Below, in pieces: positions 25,024 through 33,901 of a DNA stretch of 64,000 nucleotides. The DNA is from Halobacillus dabanensis (GTDB taxonomy: Bacteria > Bacillota > Bacilli > Bacillales > Halobacillaceae), in contig NZ_FOSB01000006.1 of assembly GCF_900114165.1 (NCBI RefSeq), positions 248,001 through 312,000 on the forward strand, in the 5' to 3' direction. Each line of letters opens with the position of its first letter. Within the stretch, counting starts at the first letter, position 1. The translations under genes and the position numbers were made by a program. The notes under the pieces were generated by a model, which was given only the letters and a program-made list of their open reading frames with translations, ran no database searches and was not told where the DNA came from.

Positions 25024-25344
25024 TTATTCCTCTACTATATTCTTTAGTAATAATGCCTTTTCATTCCAAAACTTTTCATAAAAGGATAACCAATCTTTCA
25101 CTTCCTGTAAGGGGGTTGCATTTAGCCGATACCTTGTTTCTCTACCTATTTTACGGTTGGTTACTAAATCTGCTTCTTTTAGGATTGATAAATGTTTTGA
25201 AACAGCAGTACGACCCATTTGGAAATAAGGAGTTAATTCATGTAAAGGTAACTCTTCAGTACTTGCCAACAGATGTATTAATTTTCGTCTTGTAGGATCT
25301 GCAATAGCTACAAAAACGTCATTCTTTTGGTAAATAGTATTCAA
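25024..25344 (-). CDS. ArsR-family winged-helix repressor
   Basis: A 106-residue ArsR/SmtB-type regulator with an HTH around residues 25-70 (ADPTRRKLIHLLAS, MGRTAVSKHLSILKEADLV). No metal-binding CxC motif is visible, so it probably senses something else. It heads the operon with YdeI, SRPBCC and reductase genes, a layout in which the regulator usually represses its own unit. Confidence 0.9.
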   Translation of the reverse strand: MNTIYQKNDVFVAIADPTRRKLIHLLASTEELPLHELTPYFQMGRTAVSKHLSILKEADLVTNRKIGRETRYRLNATPLQEVKDWLSFYEKFWNEKALLLKNIVEE

Positions 25345-25599
25345 GCTCTTCTCTCCTTCATTAAAAATAGGACACCCATCAGTGCCCTTTATTATACGAC
25401 ACCAAAAAGTGTCCAGTCAATATTAAGTATAAATTGTACCCGTAACCAGCCACACCTTAATCCTGCTATGACCACAACTTAAGAAGTGAAATAACCCTTC
25501 TAAAAGAAAAGTTTCAGGTTAATATCTCGCATCTGAGTCTTCCACAATCCTACTACCATATACTTGAAGACTCAGTTTTGAGATTGGCAATGCACTTCT

Positions 25600-25656
25600 T
25601 ACAAATTCAAGAAAAAAAGAAAAACCTCTCATGAGTTTATAAACTCTTGAGAGGTT
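25600..25656 (-). terminator. Strong terminator of the Cys-rich gene
   Basis: AACCTCTCATGAGTTT (25623-25638) pairs with AAACTCTTGAGAGGTT (25641-25656) with one mismatch. On the minus strand a long T-rich tail follows. It ends transcription coming from 25838-26428; the gene-free 25345-25837 holds nothing else that I can name. Confidence 0.85.
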
Positions 25657-25837
25657 ATAAGTTAAGTTTTAAAAACCAGTCAAAACCATAGCCCAAAACG
25701 CTTAACCAAAACTAAATCTAAACGTATGAATCTAGAAATAATGTGTAACCAAAGGTAAAAAAATCCGAAATTGAATTGTATACCTATCTATCCCTACCCA
25801 CCTTTCTATAAAAATCCTTTAAAAACTATCCTATACT

Positions 25838-26428
25838 TTAACCAAAATTGCATCTGAAAGTGAGTCTCTCTACATCAATAACGATTTCTTTTTCCCTACA
25901 CAATTGCACCCAATCCAAGACACGTGTCACATTCACACATAACTGCTCTTCCTGCTGGAGCTCCATTTCATTTCCTCTGGCTGCACTAGGAAATCCGCTT
26001 AAACGGACAGTCGCTCCGGTTTGTGTTTGAAGATTATTGTTCAAAAGCAACCGTAGGATGACGGAAGTTAAGCTTCCATTTCTGCATTCAAGATCGACTG
26101 CACAATCACTTAATTCCACGGAACACGCAATAACGGTAGCCGGGGGTGCACATATGATCACTTGATCGTAAATCGTCCACTCCACAGGGCCACTTACACA
26201 AACTCCATTCGTACCTTCAATCGTCACGGTCACCTCGAAAGTGATGGCTACATGGATGAGCTGCAATTCTGCCTGCTCTCCATTCGGCAGCTGCATCGTA
26301 ACGATTTCTCTGCGATTTGGATCGCCCACCTCCCGGCATGTGAGATTTTCTATGGTACAGAAGCCTCTTCGATCATCAAGCAGACACGGATCTCCTCCTG
26401 CGTCCAGTTCAATAAGAACATAAGTCAT
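25838..26428 (-). CDS. Hypothetical Cys-rich beta protein
   Basis: I do not recognise this 196-residue protein. It has about a dozen cysteines spaced through a strand-rich sequence (for example CAPPATVIACSV, CAVDLEC, LCVNVTRVLDWVQLC), no signal peptide and no membrane helix. Regular Thr/Val alternation suggests beta strands. Cytoplasmic Cys-rich proteins of this kind in spore formers are often spore-coat or appendage proteins, but that is only an analogy. It is monocistronic, with a terminator of its own. Confidence 0.75.
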   Translation of the reverse strand: MTYVLIELDAGGDPCLLDDRRGFCTIENLTCREVGDPNRREIVTMQLPNGEQAELQLIHVAITFEVTVTIEGTNGVCVSGPVEWTIYDQVIICAPPATVIACSVELSDCAVDLECRNGSLTSVILRLLLNNNLQTQTGATVRLSGFPSAARGNEMELQQEEQLCVNVTRVLDWVQLCREKEIVIDVERLTFRCNFG

Positions 26429-26527
26429 TTCCCCGTTTACTACTTCAATGGTTAGCCATTTGATGGATTCACCAATCAGATATTTCCTTTAAAAATGTAT
26501 TGAAGAAAAGTGGAAGATAGAAAATCC

Positions 26528-26569
26528 ATAAAAAAATCTCCCTTAAGATTGATTACTTTATGGGAGACT
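26528..26569 (-). terminator. Terminator of the Tad operon
   Basis: On the minus strand GTCTCCCATAAAG pairs with CTTAAGGGAGAT and runs into TTTTTTTATGG, about 160 bases beyond the tadC stop codon. The remainder of 26429-26731 shows no gene. Confidence 0.8.
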
Positions 26570-26731
26570 TTCAGCTATTTTAAATTTCCAAGAGAAATAT
26601 CCAGTCAAAACTATTTAAAACCTAGAATTAATCTGTTTAGAAAGATATTAAGTTTTTGGGCAAGGAGTTCAATAATATAATATCAACTCCCCCTAAAACT
26701 ATTTAGTGGAAATACTGCAAGCGAATGGGCC

Positions 26732-27649
26732 CTAAAATGCGTCGATAAATTGCAGGACTGCAGGTCCAAGTAAAATAATAAATAAGGTTGGGAATATAAA
26801 CAAAACTAGCGGAAACATCATCTTAATTGGCGCCTTCATAGCTGCTTCTTCCGCTATCTGCCTTCTTTTCTCACGGATTTCCTCCGTTTGAACTCTTAGC
26901 ACCTTAACCATTCCAACGCCAAGTTTTTCTGCTTGTACGATGTTATAAATGAGTGACTTTAATTCCTCAGAAGATAACCGATCAATAATCGCGTTTAACG
27001 CTTCTTTTCTTGTCTTTCCTAAACGAATCTCTTCCAAACAACGGTTGAATTCTTTAGAAAGAACACCTCTTTTTTTTGAAACTACTTTGCTTAAAGCAGA
27101 ATCAAAACCTAAACCGCCTTCAAGGCTGATCGTCAAAAGATCAAGTGTATCAGGCAGCTCTTTTACAGCAAGCTTACTTCTGTTATCTGCTTTTAATTTC
27201 AAATAATACTTAGGAAGTATAAAAGCTACCACTGTTCCTGTTAATACTAGTAAAGTTGTTAAAGACATGCTCCCATTAAGGAAAAAGGAAAAAGCTCCAC
27301 CAATAAACGGTAAGATAAATAATAAAATCCGCTGGAATATTTTAAATTCGACAGGAGACAGCCCAAAAGGCTGACCAGCTTGAAGAAGCTTGATTTCAAG
27401 CTGGTCAACCTTTTCCTTATTCCATTTTCTTTGATACTTTCTTTTCATATTCTTCCATAAAGGGGCCAATACGCGGTAAGAGAATGAAGGTTCTTCTTCT
27501 CCTTGGATAGGATCGGACACTTGGTAAGAGGATGTAAAATAAGCCTTTATTCTTTTCGTACGGTGTGCAGCTTTTACTGTTCTAAAAGTAAGAAGAGAGT
27601 AAACTAATAGACTGATAAATAGAAAGAAACTAATATACAATAATAGCAT
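26732..27649 (-). CDS. tadC: TadC, inner-membrane platform protein of the Tad pilus
   Basis: A 305-residue type II secretion F-domain protein. Membrane helices lie at the N-terminus, around 108-150 and at the C-terminus (MMFPLVLFIFPTLFIILLG); the cytoplasmic F domain contains LPDTLDLLTISLEGGLGFDSA. With TadB it forms the platform that the ATPase turns to assemble the pilus. It is the last gene of the operon, five bases after tadB. Confidence 0.9.
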   Translation of the reverse strand: MLLLYISFFLFISLLVYSLLTFRTVKAAHRTKRIKAYFTSSYQVSDPIQGEEEPSFSYRVLAPLWKNMKRKYQRKWNKEKVDQLEIKLLQAGQPFGLSPVEFKIFQRILLFILPFIGGAFSFFLNGSMSLTTLLVLTGTVVAFILPKYYLKLKADNRSKLAVKELPDTLDLLTISLEGGLGFDSALSKVVSKKRGVLSKEFNRCLEEIRLGKTRKEALNAIIDRLSSEELKSLIYNIVQAEKLGVGMVKVLRVQTEEIREKRRQIAEEAAMKAPIKMMFPLVLFIFPTLFIILLGPAVLQFIDAF

Positions 27650-27653
27650 CGAT

Positions 27654-28586
27654 TCACACCTCTATAGTCGTTATTTTCCGAATTAGTATAAAGCCAATGA
27701 TCCCACCTATAAGAGCTGCTGCGATCAATACTTGCCCAATAGGATTCGTAAATAATGTAAGGATATATTCGGGATTCATTAAATAAATGAGCCCCCCTAG
27801 ACCAACAGGCAAAAGACTTATGATCACCCCTGACAAACGTCCTTGAGCAGTTAATGTTTTAATCTGATTTTCTATCTTTGTACGTTCCCTCGTTGTTTCT
27901 ACTATTTTGTCGAGGAGATAGGCAAGATTTCCTCCTACTTGTCTTTGTATCAAAATCGCTTCGACTAATAAAGAGAGATCTTCGCTCGGCAGCCGCTTTT
28001 TCCACTCAATTAAAGCCTCTTCCAAACTTGTCCCGTATTGCATAGATTTTAATACAATCTGGACCTCATCTTTAATCGGGGAGTAAGACTCTTCAGCAAC
28101 CATTTGCAAGGATTGGGGAAAACTAAATCCGGCACGCAAGGAACCGATAATAGAAGTAATCATTCCTGGCAGCCCGTTATTGAACTGCTTAATTCTTATC
28201 CTACGCTTCCTTTTCAACAAAAAATGCGGGATAAAAAAACCGATAATTGCGCCTAATATCAGCCCAATAATAGTTTGCAGTATAAGGTAAAATAAGCCGC
28301 CGCTTATAAGACTGACAATCCACCGAAAAGCAATAAATTCTTCGGCTTTCATACTAAGACCTGCTCCGCTTAGCTGCTCCTCTAATTGATTTCTTTTTTT
28401 TGTCGGCTTTTTCTTTCTGATCAACATCATTTTCAGGCGCTGGTTACTTTGTCTTAATAACTCTTTAGCTGTCAAAGATGGAGTTCCATCCTCCTCTTCC
28501 CCAACTGTAACTGGACGTCTGGTGCCAAGCGCCAGTAAAAAGAGAAATATAGTAAGAAATACAGCTCCTACGAATAAGATAGTCAC
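27654..28586 (-). CDS. tadB: TadB, inner-membrane platform protein of the Tad pilus
   Basis: A 310-residue F-domain protein with an N-terminal helix, paired helices around 105-145 and paired C-terminal helices. The domain shows GLPGMITSIIGSLRAGFSFP and ERTKIENQIKTLTAQGRLSG, characteristic of TadB. It is followed at once by tadC and preceded by the ATPase gene by five bases. Confidence 0.9.
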   Translation of the reverse strand: MTILFVGAVFLTIFLFLLALGTRRPVTVGEEEDGTPSLTAKELLRQSNQRLKMMLIRKKKPTKKRNQLEEQLSGAGLSMKAEEFIAFRWIVSLISGGLFYLILQTIIGLILGAIIGFFIPHFLLKRKRRIRIKQFNNGLPGMITSIIGSLRAGFSFPQSLQMVAEESYSPIKDEVQIVLKSMQYGTSLEEALIEWKKRLPSEDLSLLVEAILIQRQVGGNLAYLLDKIVETTRERTKIENQIKTLTAQGRLSGVIISLLPVGLGGLIYLMNPEYILTLFTNPIGQVLIAAALIGGIIGFILIRKITTIEV

Positions 28587-28591
28587 TCGAA

Positions 28592-29995
28592 TTACTCTCC
28601 CTTTTCGATAAAGATAGAGGCGGGTAAGTGTATGCCCTCATATTCCATTCGTTCATAAAACTTAGGCCGCACCCCTGTTGGCACTAACTTTCCAATGATT
28701 TTTCCTTCCTGATCGATACCCGACTGCTTAAAAGTGAAAATATCCTGAAGTACAATGATATCTCCTTCCAATCCTTGAACTTCGGTAATATTCGTGATCC
28801 TGCGGGTACCATCCTTTAATCTCGATTGTTGAATAATGACATCAAGAGCACCAGCAATTTGTTCGCGAATTGCTTTGATTGGAAGCTCCATTCCAGCCAT
28901 CAATACCATCGTTTCCAAACGGGCGATCATGTCGCGCGGACTGTTAGAGTGGCCAGTAGCAAGAGAACCATCGTGTCCCGTATTCATTGCTTGCAGCATG
29001 TCTAAAGCTTCTCCGCTCCGGACCTCCCCAATCACAATACGATCGGGGCGCATCCGAAGAGAGTTTCTAACAAGATCACGAATGGAAATGTTTCCTTTTC
29101 CTTCAATATTTGGTGGGCGGGTCTCAAGTGAAACTACATGCTCTTGCCCTAGTTGAAGCTCTGCAGCATCCTCAATAGTTACTATACGATCTTTATTAGA
29201 AATAAAAGAGGAGAGGACATTTAGGGTTGTAGTTTTACCCGATCCTGTTCCGCCGCTTACAAAAATATTCAACTTTGCTTCTACACAAGCTTGAATAAAG
29301 TCCGCCATCTCTTTTGTCAATGTCCCAAAACGTATCAAATCTTTTATTGTAAATGGATCCTTTGCAAACTTTCGAATGGTAATCGTAGGACCGCCTAAAG
29401 CTAATGGGGGGATGATAGCGTTCACCCTTGAACCATCCTGAAGTCTAGCATCAACTATTGGACTGCTTTCATCAATTCGCCGTCCGAGAGGGGATACAAT
29501 TTTTTCCAAAACCGCCATTACATGTTCATTATCACGAAAAGTAATATCCGTAAGCTCTAACCGCCCGCCCCGTTCTGCATACACTTGAAAAGGGCCGTTC
29601 ACCATTACCTCGGAAACGTCCTCATCAAGAAGTAATGGATTGATCGGACCATAACCTGTTAAATCATTAGCTAATTCTTTCTTTAATTTATCTAAATCTT
29701 CTATTTTAGGATTCATATCATTTTCAATGATGATATTATTGATAATTTCCTCTAAATCATCGACAATCTCTTCAACATTTTCGTCTTTCCGTTCTTTTAA
29801 AATGTATTTAAACGTCAAACTCTTCAGTTCTTTATTAGGATCTGGTTTTATCTCCGGCTTTTTATCCAACTTTTTCTTCTTAGGAGCTGGTTGAGGTGGC
29901 GGCTGTATTGTTCTATCATTTTCTGCCACTTCTTTATTCTTATTTACATCAGCTTCTTCCTGAGTCTTTGATTGAAGTTTTGCCAATAAACTCAT
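28592..29995 (-). CDS. cpaF: CpaF/TadA secretion ATPase of the Tad pilus
   Basis: A 467-residue hexameric ATPase. After a Pro/Lys-rich linker (~20-55) comes an N-terminal domain and the RecA-like core with Walker A GGTGSGKTTTLN, an aspartate box TIEDAAEL and the TGHDGSLATGHSNS histidine box. It drives Flp pilin polymerisation. Its start overlaps the end of the cpaE-like gene by 47 bases; AAGGGGGAG six bases before the ATG supports this start, so the overlap is real. Confidence 0.93.
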   Translation of the reverse strand: MSLLAKLQSKTQEEADVNKNKEVAENDRTIQPPPQPAPKKKKLDKKPEIKPDPNKELKSLTFKYILKERKDENVEEIVDDLEEIINNIIIENDMNPKIEDLDKLKKELANDLTGYGPINPLLLDEDVSEVMVNGPFQVYAERGGRLELTDITFRDNEHVMAVLEKIVSPLGRRIDESSPIVDARLQDGSRVNAIIPPLALGGPTITIRKFAKDPFTIKDLIRFGTLTKEMADFIQACVEAKLNIFVSGGTGSGKTTTLNVLSSFISNKDRIVTIEDAAELQLGQEHVVSLETRPPNIEGKGNISIRDLVRNSLRMRPDRIVIGEVRSGEALDMLQAMNTGHDGSLATGHSNSPRDMIARLETMVLMAGMELPIKAIREQIAGALDVIIQQSRLKDGTRRITNITEVQGLEGDIIVLQDIFTFKQSGIDQEGKIIGKLVPTGVRPKFYERMEYEGIHLPASIFIEKGE

Positions 29996-30821
29996 GCCTG
30001 CTCCCCCTTGAACCTTTTAATCTATTAATCACCTTGTTTACAACACTATACTTTTCTCTTTTCATTTGTATAGTTGGGAAAAGCCCCTCTGCCAGCTGAC
30101 CGATTTGGATTGAATAGGAATGCTTTGGATGGCTTTCCACCAGTGGGATTCCTAAATCCAGTGATTCGGATATACCCTTGTATTCATATGGTAAAAAATG
30201 TATATTTTCTGTTTGTATTAAATCTCTAATTTCACTTGCTTTCATTACCGACCCAGTAGTGAACTGATTAACGATCACTTCAACTTTATGTTTCATATCG
30301 AGCACCTGGAGTGTCTCTACCATTAACCGAGTATGTTTTAACGCCGCCATCCTCGGCGTTGTAACTAGCAGAATACGATCAGCCTTTTCCATTACTTGCA
30401 AACTACTTTCCGTTAAGCCTGCTTCCGTATCCACTAATAAGATATCGGAATCGGCCTTCACTGATTCAATCAGCGAAGCAAGCATATCAGCCGTAAACAA
30501 GTCCGCATGTTCAGGTCGGTAGGGAGCTGCGAGCAGCTCGATCCCGGAATCGTGTACTGTCCAATAATCCTGGAAATCCCTTTCGTCTACTCTTTCGGCA
30601 ATGTCCTTCAACGTCTGCGGCGGCTGTAGATCAAGGGCTAAAGCTGTATCGCCAAATTGTAAATCTCCATCGACAATCCGTATGTTCCTTTTCTTTTTAG
30701 CTAAAGAGGCTGCAAGATTAACAGTGACAGATGTTCTCCCCGCTCCCCCAACAGCACCGCACACGGCGATCATTTCATGTAATGCATGCGTTCCTAATGT
30801 TGGATTTTTATAGTTTGTCAC
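29949..30821 (-). CDS. cpaE: CpaE/TadZ-like MinD-type ATPase
   Basis: A 290-residue ParA/MinD-family protein that probably places the Tad machine at a site in the cell. The deviant Walker A reads GAVGGAGRTSVTVN, with Arg where the canonical Lys before Thr would be, and the second half is DGDLQFGDTA. Unlike CpaE of Caulobacter it has no N-terminal receiver-like domain. Its gene lies between cpaB and cpaF and overlaps cpaF. Confidence 0.85.
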   Translation of the reverse strand: MTNYKNPTLGTHALHEMIAVCGAVGGAGRTSVTVNLAASLAKKKRNIRIVDGDLQFGDTALALDLQPPQTLKDIAERVDERDFQDYWTVHDSGIELLAAPYRPEHADLFTADMLASLIESVKADSDILLVDTEAGLTESSLQVMEKADRILLVTTPRMAALKHTRLMVETLQVLDMKHKVEVIVNQFTTGSVMKASEIRDLIQTENIHFLPYEYKGISESLDLGIPLVESHPKHSYSIQIGQLAEGLFPTIQMKREKYSVVNKVINRLKGSRGSRHEFIGKTSIKDSGRS

Positions 30822-30842
30822 TGTTTCTCCACTTCCTTTCAG

Positions 30843-31769
30843 TTATTCATTTACCTGTTTAAGAATCCGGCTGCTTATCCATCCTTTTTTCTCCCCGGGT
30901 GTTTCTACAAACATCCACATCCGCTCTTCATCGTCTGTTTTTTGTTCATTCAGATTTTTAAGTTTTGAGCCTTTAGAAATAACATCAGACACGGGGTAAT
31001 CCAGTCCTGGACCTTCTCGCAGAAGCGATTGTTCAGGTAAGGTGATATAGGATGAATGCTCAGTTGTCTTGTTTTCCGTATCCGGTGATGCTCCTTCCTT
31101 CTCCTCCCGTTCTGATATTTGTTCACTCAAAAGGACAAGTTGAAGGTTCCCTCTTTCGCTTCCATTAACCAGCTTCACGGCTTCCTCTTGTTTCAGTTCC
31201 AGAGTTACAGCTGTATACTCCTCCTCTGGTTCATCAGATTTCTTTTCTACCATTCGCTGTCCTACGGATAGTACACGTACATTTTCCAGAATAACTTTAG
31301 ATTCTATCGTTTCTCCTTCAGTCCCTTCACTTAGCACAACATCCACGAAGTCTTCTGGTTCTACCAAATTGGATACAGACTTAACGTAATCCACACTAAT
31401 AGAAACAGCCCGATGTCCTTCTGTCACTTTTTTAGTAACAAATTCATCTTCATCTTCGCTTGGCTGAACACGGTGCAGCATGACTGACTCTCCTTCTTTT
31501 ATATCAGCAGTAGCAAAGAGCCCCACTACATCTGATGCTTTCCTCGCTGTTTGGGCGTGTACTTGATCCTCTGGCATTTGTTTTCTTGTCAGTAATTCCT
31601 CGGTTATTTTTTGATTTTGTTGGATATCTTCCCTTGCAACTATTACTTCAGCCATCATCGCTTCCTCCCCAGATGCACTGGATATTTGCTTATTCATAAT
31701 GGTGTAAAATAGAAAGGTTGTAATTAATCCAGAGATAACAGCCAGCAATAATATTTTTTTAGGTTTCAT
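30843..31769 (-). CDS. cpaB: CpaB/RcpC-like protein with a C-terminal SH3-like domain
   Basis: A 308-residue exported, membrane-anchored protein. An N-terminal helix (~5-25) is followed by the SAF/CpaB domain (VIVAREDIQQNQKITEELL, VGLFATADIKEGESVM) and the RcpC core. After an acidic linker, residues ~240-305 (LREGPGLDYPVSDVISKGSKL, then WMFVETP and GWISSRIL) form a bacterial SH3 domain, which usually binds cell wall. CpaB of Gram-negatives works with the outer-membrane secretin; here the SH3 part may anchor it to peptidoglycan instead. Confidence 0.85.
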   Translation of the reverse strand: MKPKKILLLAVISGLITTFLFYTIMNKQISSASGEEAMMAEVIVAREDIQQNQKITEELLTRKQMPEDQVHAQTARKASDVVGLFATADIKEGESVMLHRVQPSEDEDEFVTKKVTEGHRAVSISVDYVKSVSNLVEPEDFVDVVLSEGTEGETIESKVILENVRVLSVGQRMVEKKSDEPEEEYTAVTLELKQEEAVKLVNGSERGNLQLVLLSEQISEREEKEGASPDTENKTTEHSSYITLPEQSLLREGPGLDYPVSDVISKGSKLKNLNEQKTDDEERMWMFVETPGEKKGWISSRILKQVNE

Positions 31770-31780
31770 TCAAACATCAC

Positions 31781-32713
31781 CTACTCTATTAATCTGATTG
31801 CATACGCACCGCGATCGGGTGTGGCCTCTTCCCCGACTGTCCCTGCTCCCGCACGTTTTATAAAAATCCCGCTGATTGAATCATCGTTTTGAGCCATTGG
31901 TTCGGTAATATAAAAATAAGCAAAACCAGTAATTTCTACACTTTTCAATTGATTGCTGGATTGGCTGTATGGTTTATACACAATGACTAACATGACCCTT
32001 GAGCAATCTCTTTGATTGACTTCTCCATCGGGGCAGTTAGTAACTCGGTAATCAATTCCGTTCCTCGTCGGTCCAGCTATATTACCGGTCTGTGTACTGA
32101 CGATATCTCCTACCTTTAATTTTTCATCAAATCCATAAGTTAAACTTTCTTCATAAGATTTAGCTCCAGGACCTTCAAGTGCAAGCACTCCAAAATTCCC
32201 AGATGTTGAGTCCCCTGCGTCCACCTTAAGCTGATAAGTCTCTCCGTAATATAATGGGACGGATTCATCGATACCTAAAGGCACGACCCCTTTTGCTTCC
32301 CCCATTGGATACAAGCCAGCTTTTGCATCCACGTTCACACGTATATGACCCATTCCGAAAAGGGGAGAGAAAAACAGCGGAACTTCTTTTTCAAGCTCTA
32401 CGTGCAATTCTTGATTATTTTCCACTGTCGATTGCAGCAGACTTTCTGTTTCTCCATGGGACTCTAATACATGGTTAACAACCGAATCTACATCATCCTG
32501 GTCATTTACAATTTCTTGTGCTCCTGATAAGGCTGCTGCATTGGCAGTCTTTTGCAGATGACTTTTGGACATAAATAAATGCCCTCCGTCAATCACCAGT
32601 CCTGCAAGAGTCAGTATCCCTCCCATGGCTATGGCCACGAGGACAACAGCGTTTCCATTTTCTCTACTTTTTAAGACTCTAAAAAATCGCTTCATTTTCC
32701 TCTCCTTATTCAA
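31781..32713 (-). CDS. TadG-like pilus-assembly protein
   Basis: A 310-residue protein with an N-terminal pseudopilin-like segment (RENGNAVVLVAIAMGGILTL), including the hydrophobic helix of Tad minor pilins. A long extracellular part follows (~60-310) with TadG-type Tad domain features and a GDIVSTQTGNIAGPTRNG loop. It overlaps the tadE-like gene by eight bases. Confidence 0.82.
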   Translation of the reverse strand: MNKERKMKRFFRVLKSRENGNAVVLVAIAMGGILTLAGLVIDGGHLFMSKSHLQKTANAAALSGAQEIVNDQDDVDSVVNHVLESHGETESLLQSTVENNQELHVELEKEVPLFFSPLFGMGHIRVNVDAKAGLYPMGEAKGVVPLGIDESVPLYYGETYQLKVDAGDSTSGNFGVLALEGPGAKSYEESLTYGFDEKLKVGDIVSTQTGNIAGPTRNGIDYRVTNCPDGEVNQRDCSRVMLVIVYKPYSQSSNQLKSVEITGFAYFYITEPMAQNDDSISGIFIKRAGAGTVGEEATPDRGAYAIRLIE

Positions 32714-33083
32714 CCCGGATCGTTGAGCTGGTTTCTATCATGTAAGGAATAGACGCGCTACCTAGCGGCTGCAAGAAGCTCTCAGGATAAGAGATTGAAA
32801 CCGTCACATAATCCCCCGTCTTTCGGGTACTTCCTGAAGGGGTGATCGATACATCCAATTTAGAGGAGTCACCCGCTTCGAAGTGATTCGCTGCATAGGC
32901 ACGGATAGCTTCATCATCTTGCCCCAGACCCCCAAGCCGAACGGACTCCTGCGTGACAAGCTCAAGTTGAAGATGAATATAAAGTACCCGACCGAAATCA
33001 ATGATACCTATAAGAAGTAATAATAAAATTGGCAGGACAAGAGCAAATTCCACAAGGGACTGACCATCCTCTTTTTTTACCAT
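32706..33083 (-). CDS. TadE-like minor pilin
   Basis: A 125-residue pseudopilin. EDGQSLVEFALVLPILLLLL is the TadE processing site and helix (E at +5), followed by a small extracellular domain. TadE-like proteins are needed for Flp pilus formation. Both ends overlap its neighbours by seven or eight bases, so the genes are translationally coupled. Confidence 0.88.
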   Translation of the reverse strand: MVKKEDGQSLVEFALVLPILLLLLIGIIDFGRVLYIHLQLELVTQESVRLGGLGQDDEAIRAYAANHFEAGDSSKLDVSITPSGSTRKTGDYVTVSISYPESFLQPLGSASIPYMIETSSTIRVE

Positions 33084-33607
33084 AAAGGGAAATTCCCTTC
33101 TGTCATTACACGAATTGTTGCTCCAAGGGCGATTGCTACACCATAAGGATACGTTGCTGTTAAGGAACCTTTAGACATACCACCCGGAAGTCTGATCCCG
33201 CTTTTTAAACTAGCAAAGTAGTATACGATTGATTGCAGGACCCCGCGGCGAAACAGGATAATGGCCAACGCTATCATTGCCCCGATAATGGACATATATA
33301 GGAAAGATTGAAAAACAAAAGCACTTCCTTTAAGAGCACCGATTAATGCAAGCAGTTTCACATCTCCTGCCCCCATCCCCCCTAGAAAGTAAGGGATCAG
33401 CAATAAACTAAAGCCAATCAAAAAACCAAGGAAAGAATGGCTTAACCCTTCCCACCCATGTGTGGTGAAGTGAAAGATAAAAGTGAACAGCAAAGCAGGA
33501 TAAATAACTTTGTTATAAATTTTTCTTTCTTTAATATCTGTAATGACGCAAATGAGCAAAATGAAAAATAATAAAACGTTAATCACATGGTCCATCCTTT
33601 CCTTCAT
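33077..33607 (-). CDS. TadV/CpaA prepilin peptidase
   Basis: A 176-residue membrane peptidase (type IV leader peptidase family A24). The two catalytic aspartates are in CVITDIKERKIYNK and GMGAGDVKLLALIGA. It would cut the leader of Flp pilin and of the TadE/TadG-like proteins. The length is normal for the short methylase-less form. Confidence 0.9.
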   Translation of the reverse strand: MKERMDHVINVLLFFILLICVITDIKERKIYNKVIYPALLFTFIFHFTTHGWEGLSHSFLGFLIGFSLLLIPYFLGGMGAGDVKLLALIGALKGSAFVFQSFLYMSIIGAMIALAIILFRRGVLQSIVYYFASLKSGIRLPGGMSKGSLTATYPYGVAIALGATIRVMTEGNFPLW

Positions 33608-33621
33608 TTTTTGATTTTATG

Positions 33622-33651
33622 AAAGGACCCTATTTGAAAATAGGGTCCTTT
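33622..33651. terminator. Hairpin between pilin and peptidase genes
   Basis: AAAGGACCCTATTT pairs perfectly with AAATAGGGTCCTTT with a 1-3 base loop, lying between the flp stop and the tadV start. It has only a modest T-tail on each strand, so it probably gives partial termination and a high pilin-to-machine ratio. Confidence 0.8.
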
Positions 33652-33673
33652 GTTTATTTTAAAAGCTTAAATC

Positions 33674-33850
33674 TTACGCTCCAGAGGTTGGAAGCTTACT
33701 TGTTAAATCAGTAAACACTTGTTTAATTTGGTCCCCTAAAGTAATTAATACAGTAATGACTCCAACAGCGATAAGCCCTAAAATTAACCCGTATTCCGTC
33801 ATGCCTTGACCTTCTTCTTCGATAAATAAACCTTTTATTTTGTTTACCAT
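33674..33850 (-). CDS. flp: Flp-type major pilin
   Basis: A 58-residue pilin, MVNKIKGLFIEEEGQGMTEY being its start. The conserved Flp motif with Glu (+5) and Tyr after the peptidase site is clear (GQGMTEYGLILG), followed by a 20-residue hydrophobic helix ending in a short hydrophilic tail. The start is supported by AAAGGGAGAGA a few bases before. It is the second gene of the Tad operon and is followed by the hairpin at 33622-33651. Confidence 0.93.
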   Translation of the reverse strand: MVNKIKGLFIEEEGQGMTEYGLILGLIAVGVITVLITLGDQIKQVFTDLTSKLPTSGA

Positions 33851-33901
33851 TAAAATCTCTCCCTTTGTATTATTAACTATGAATATAGTGCTGGTGTTTG
33901 A

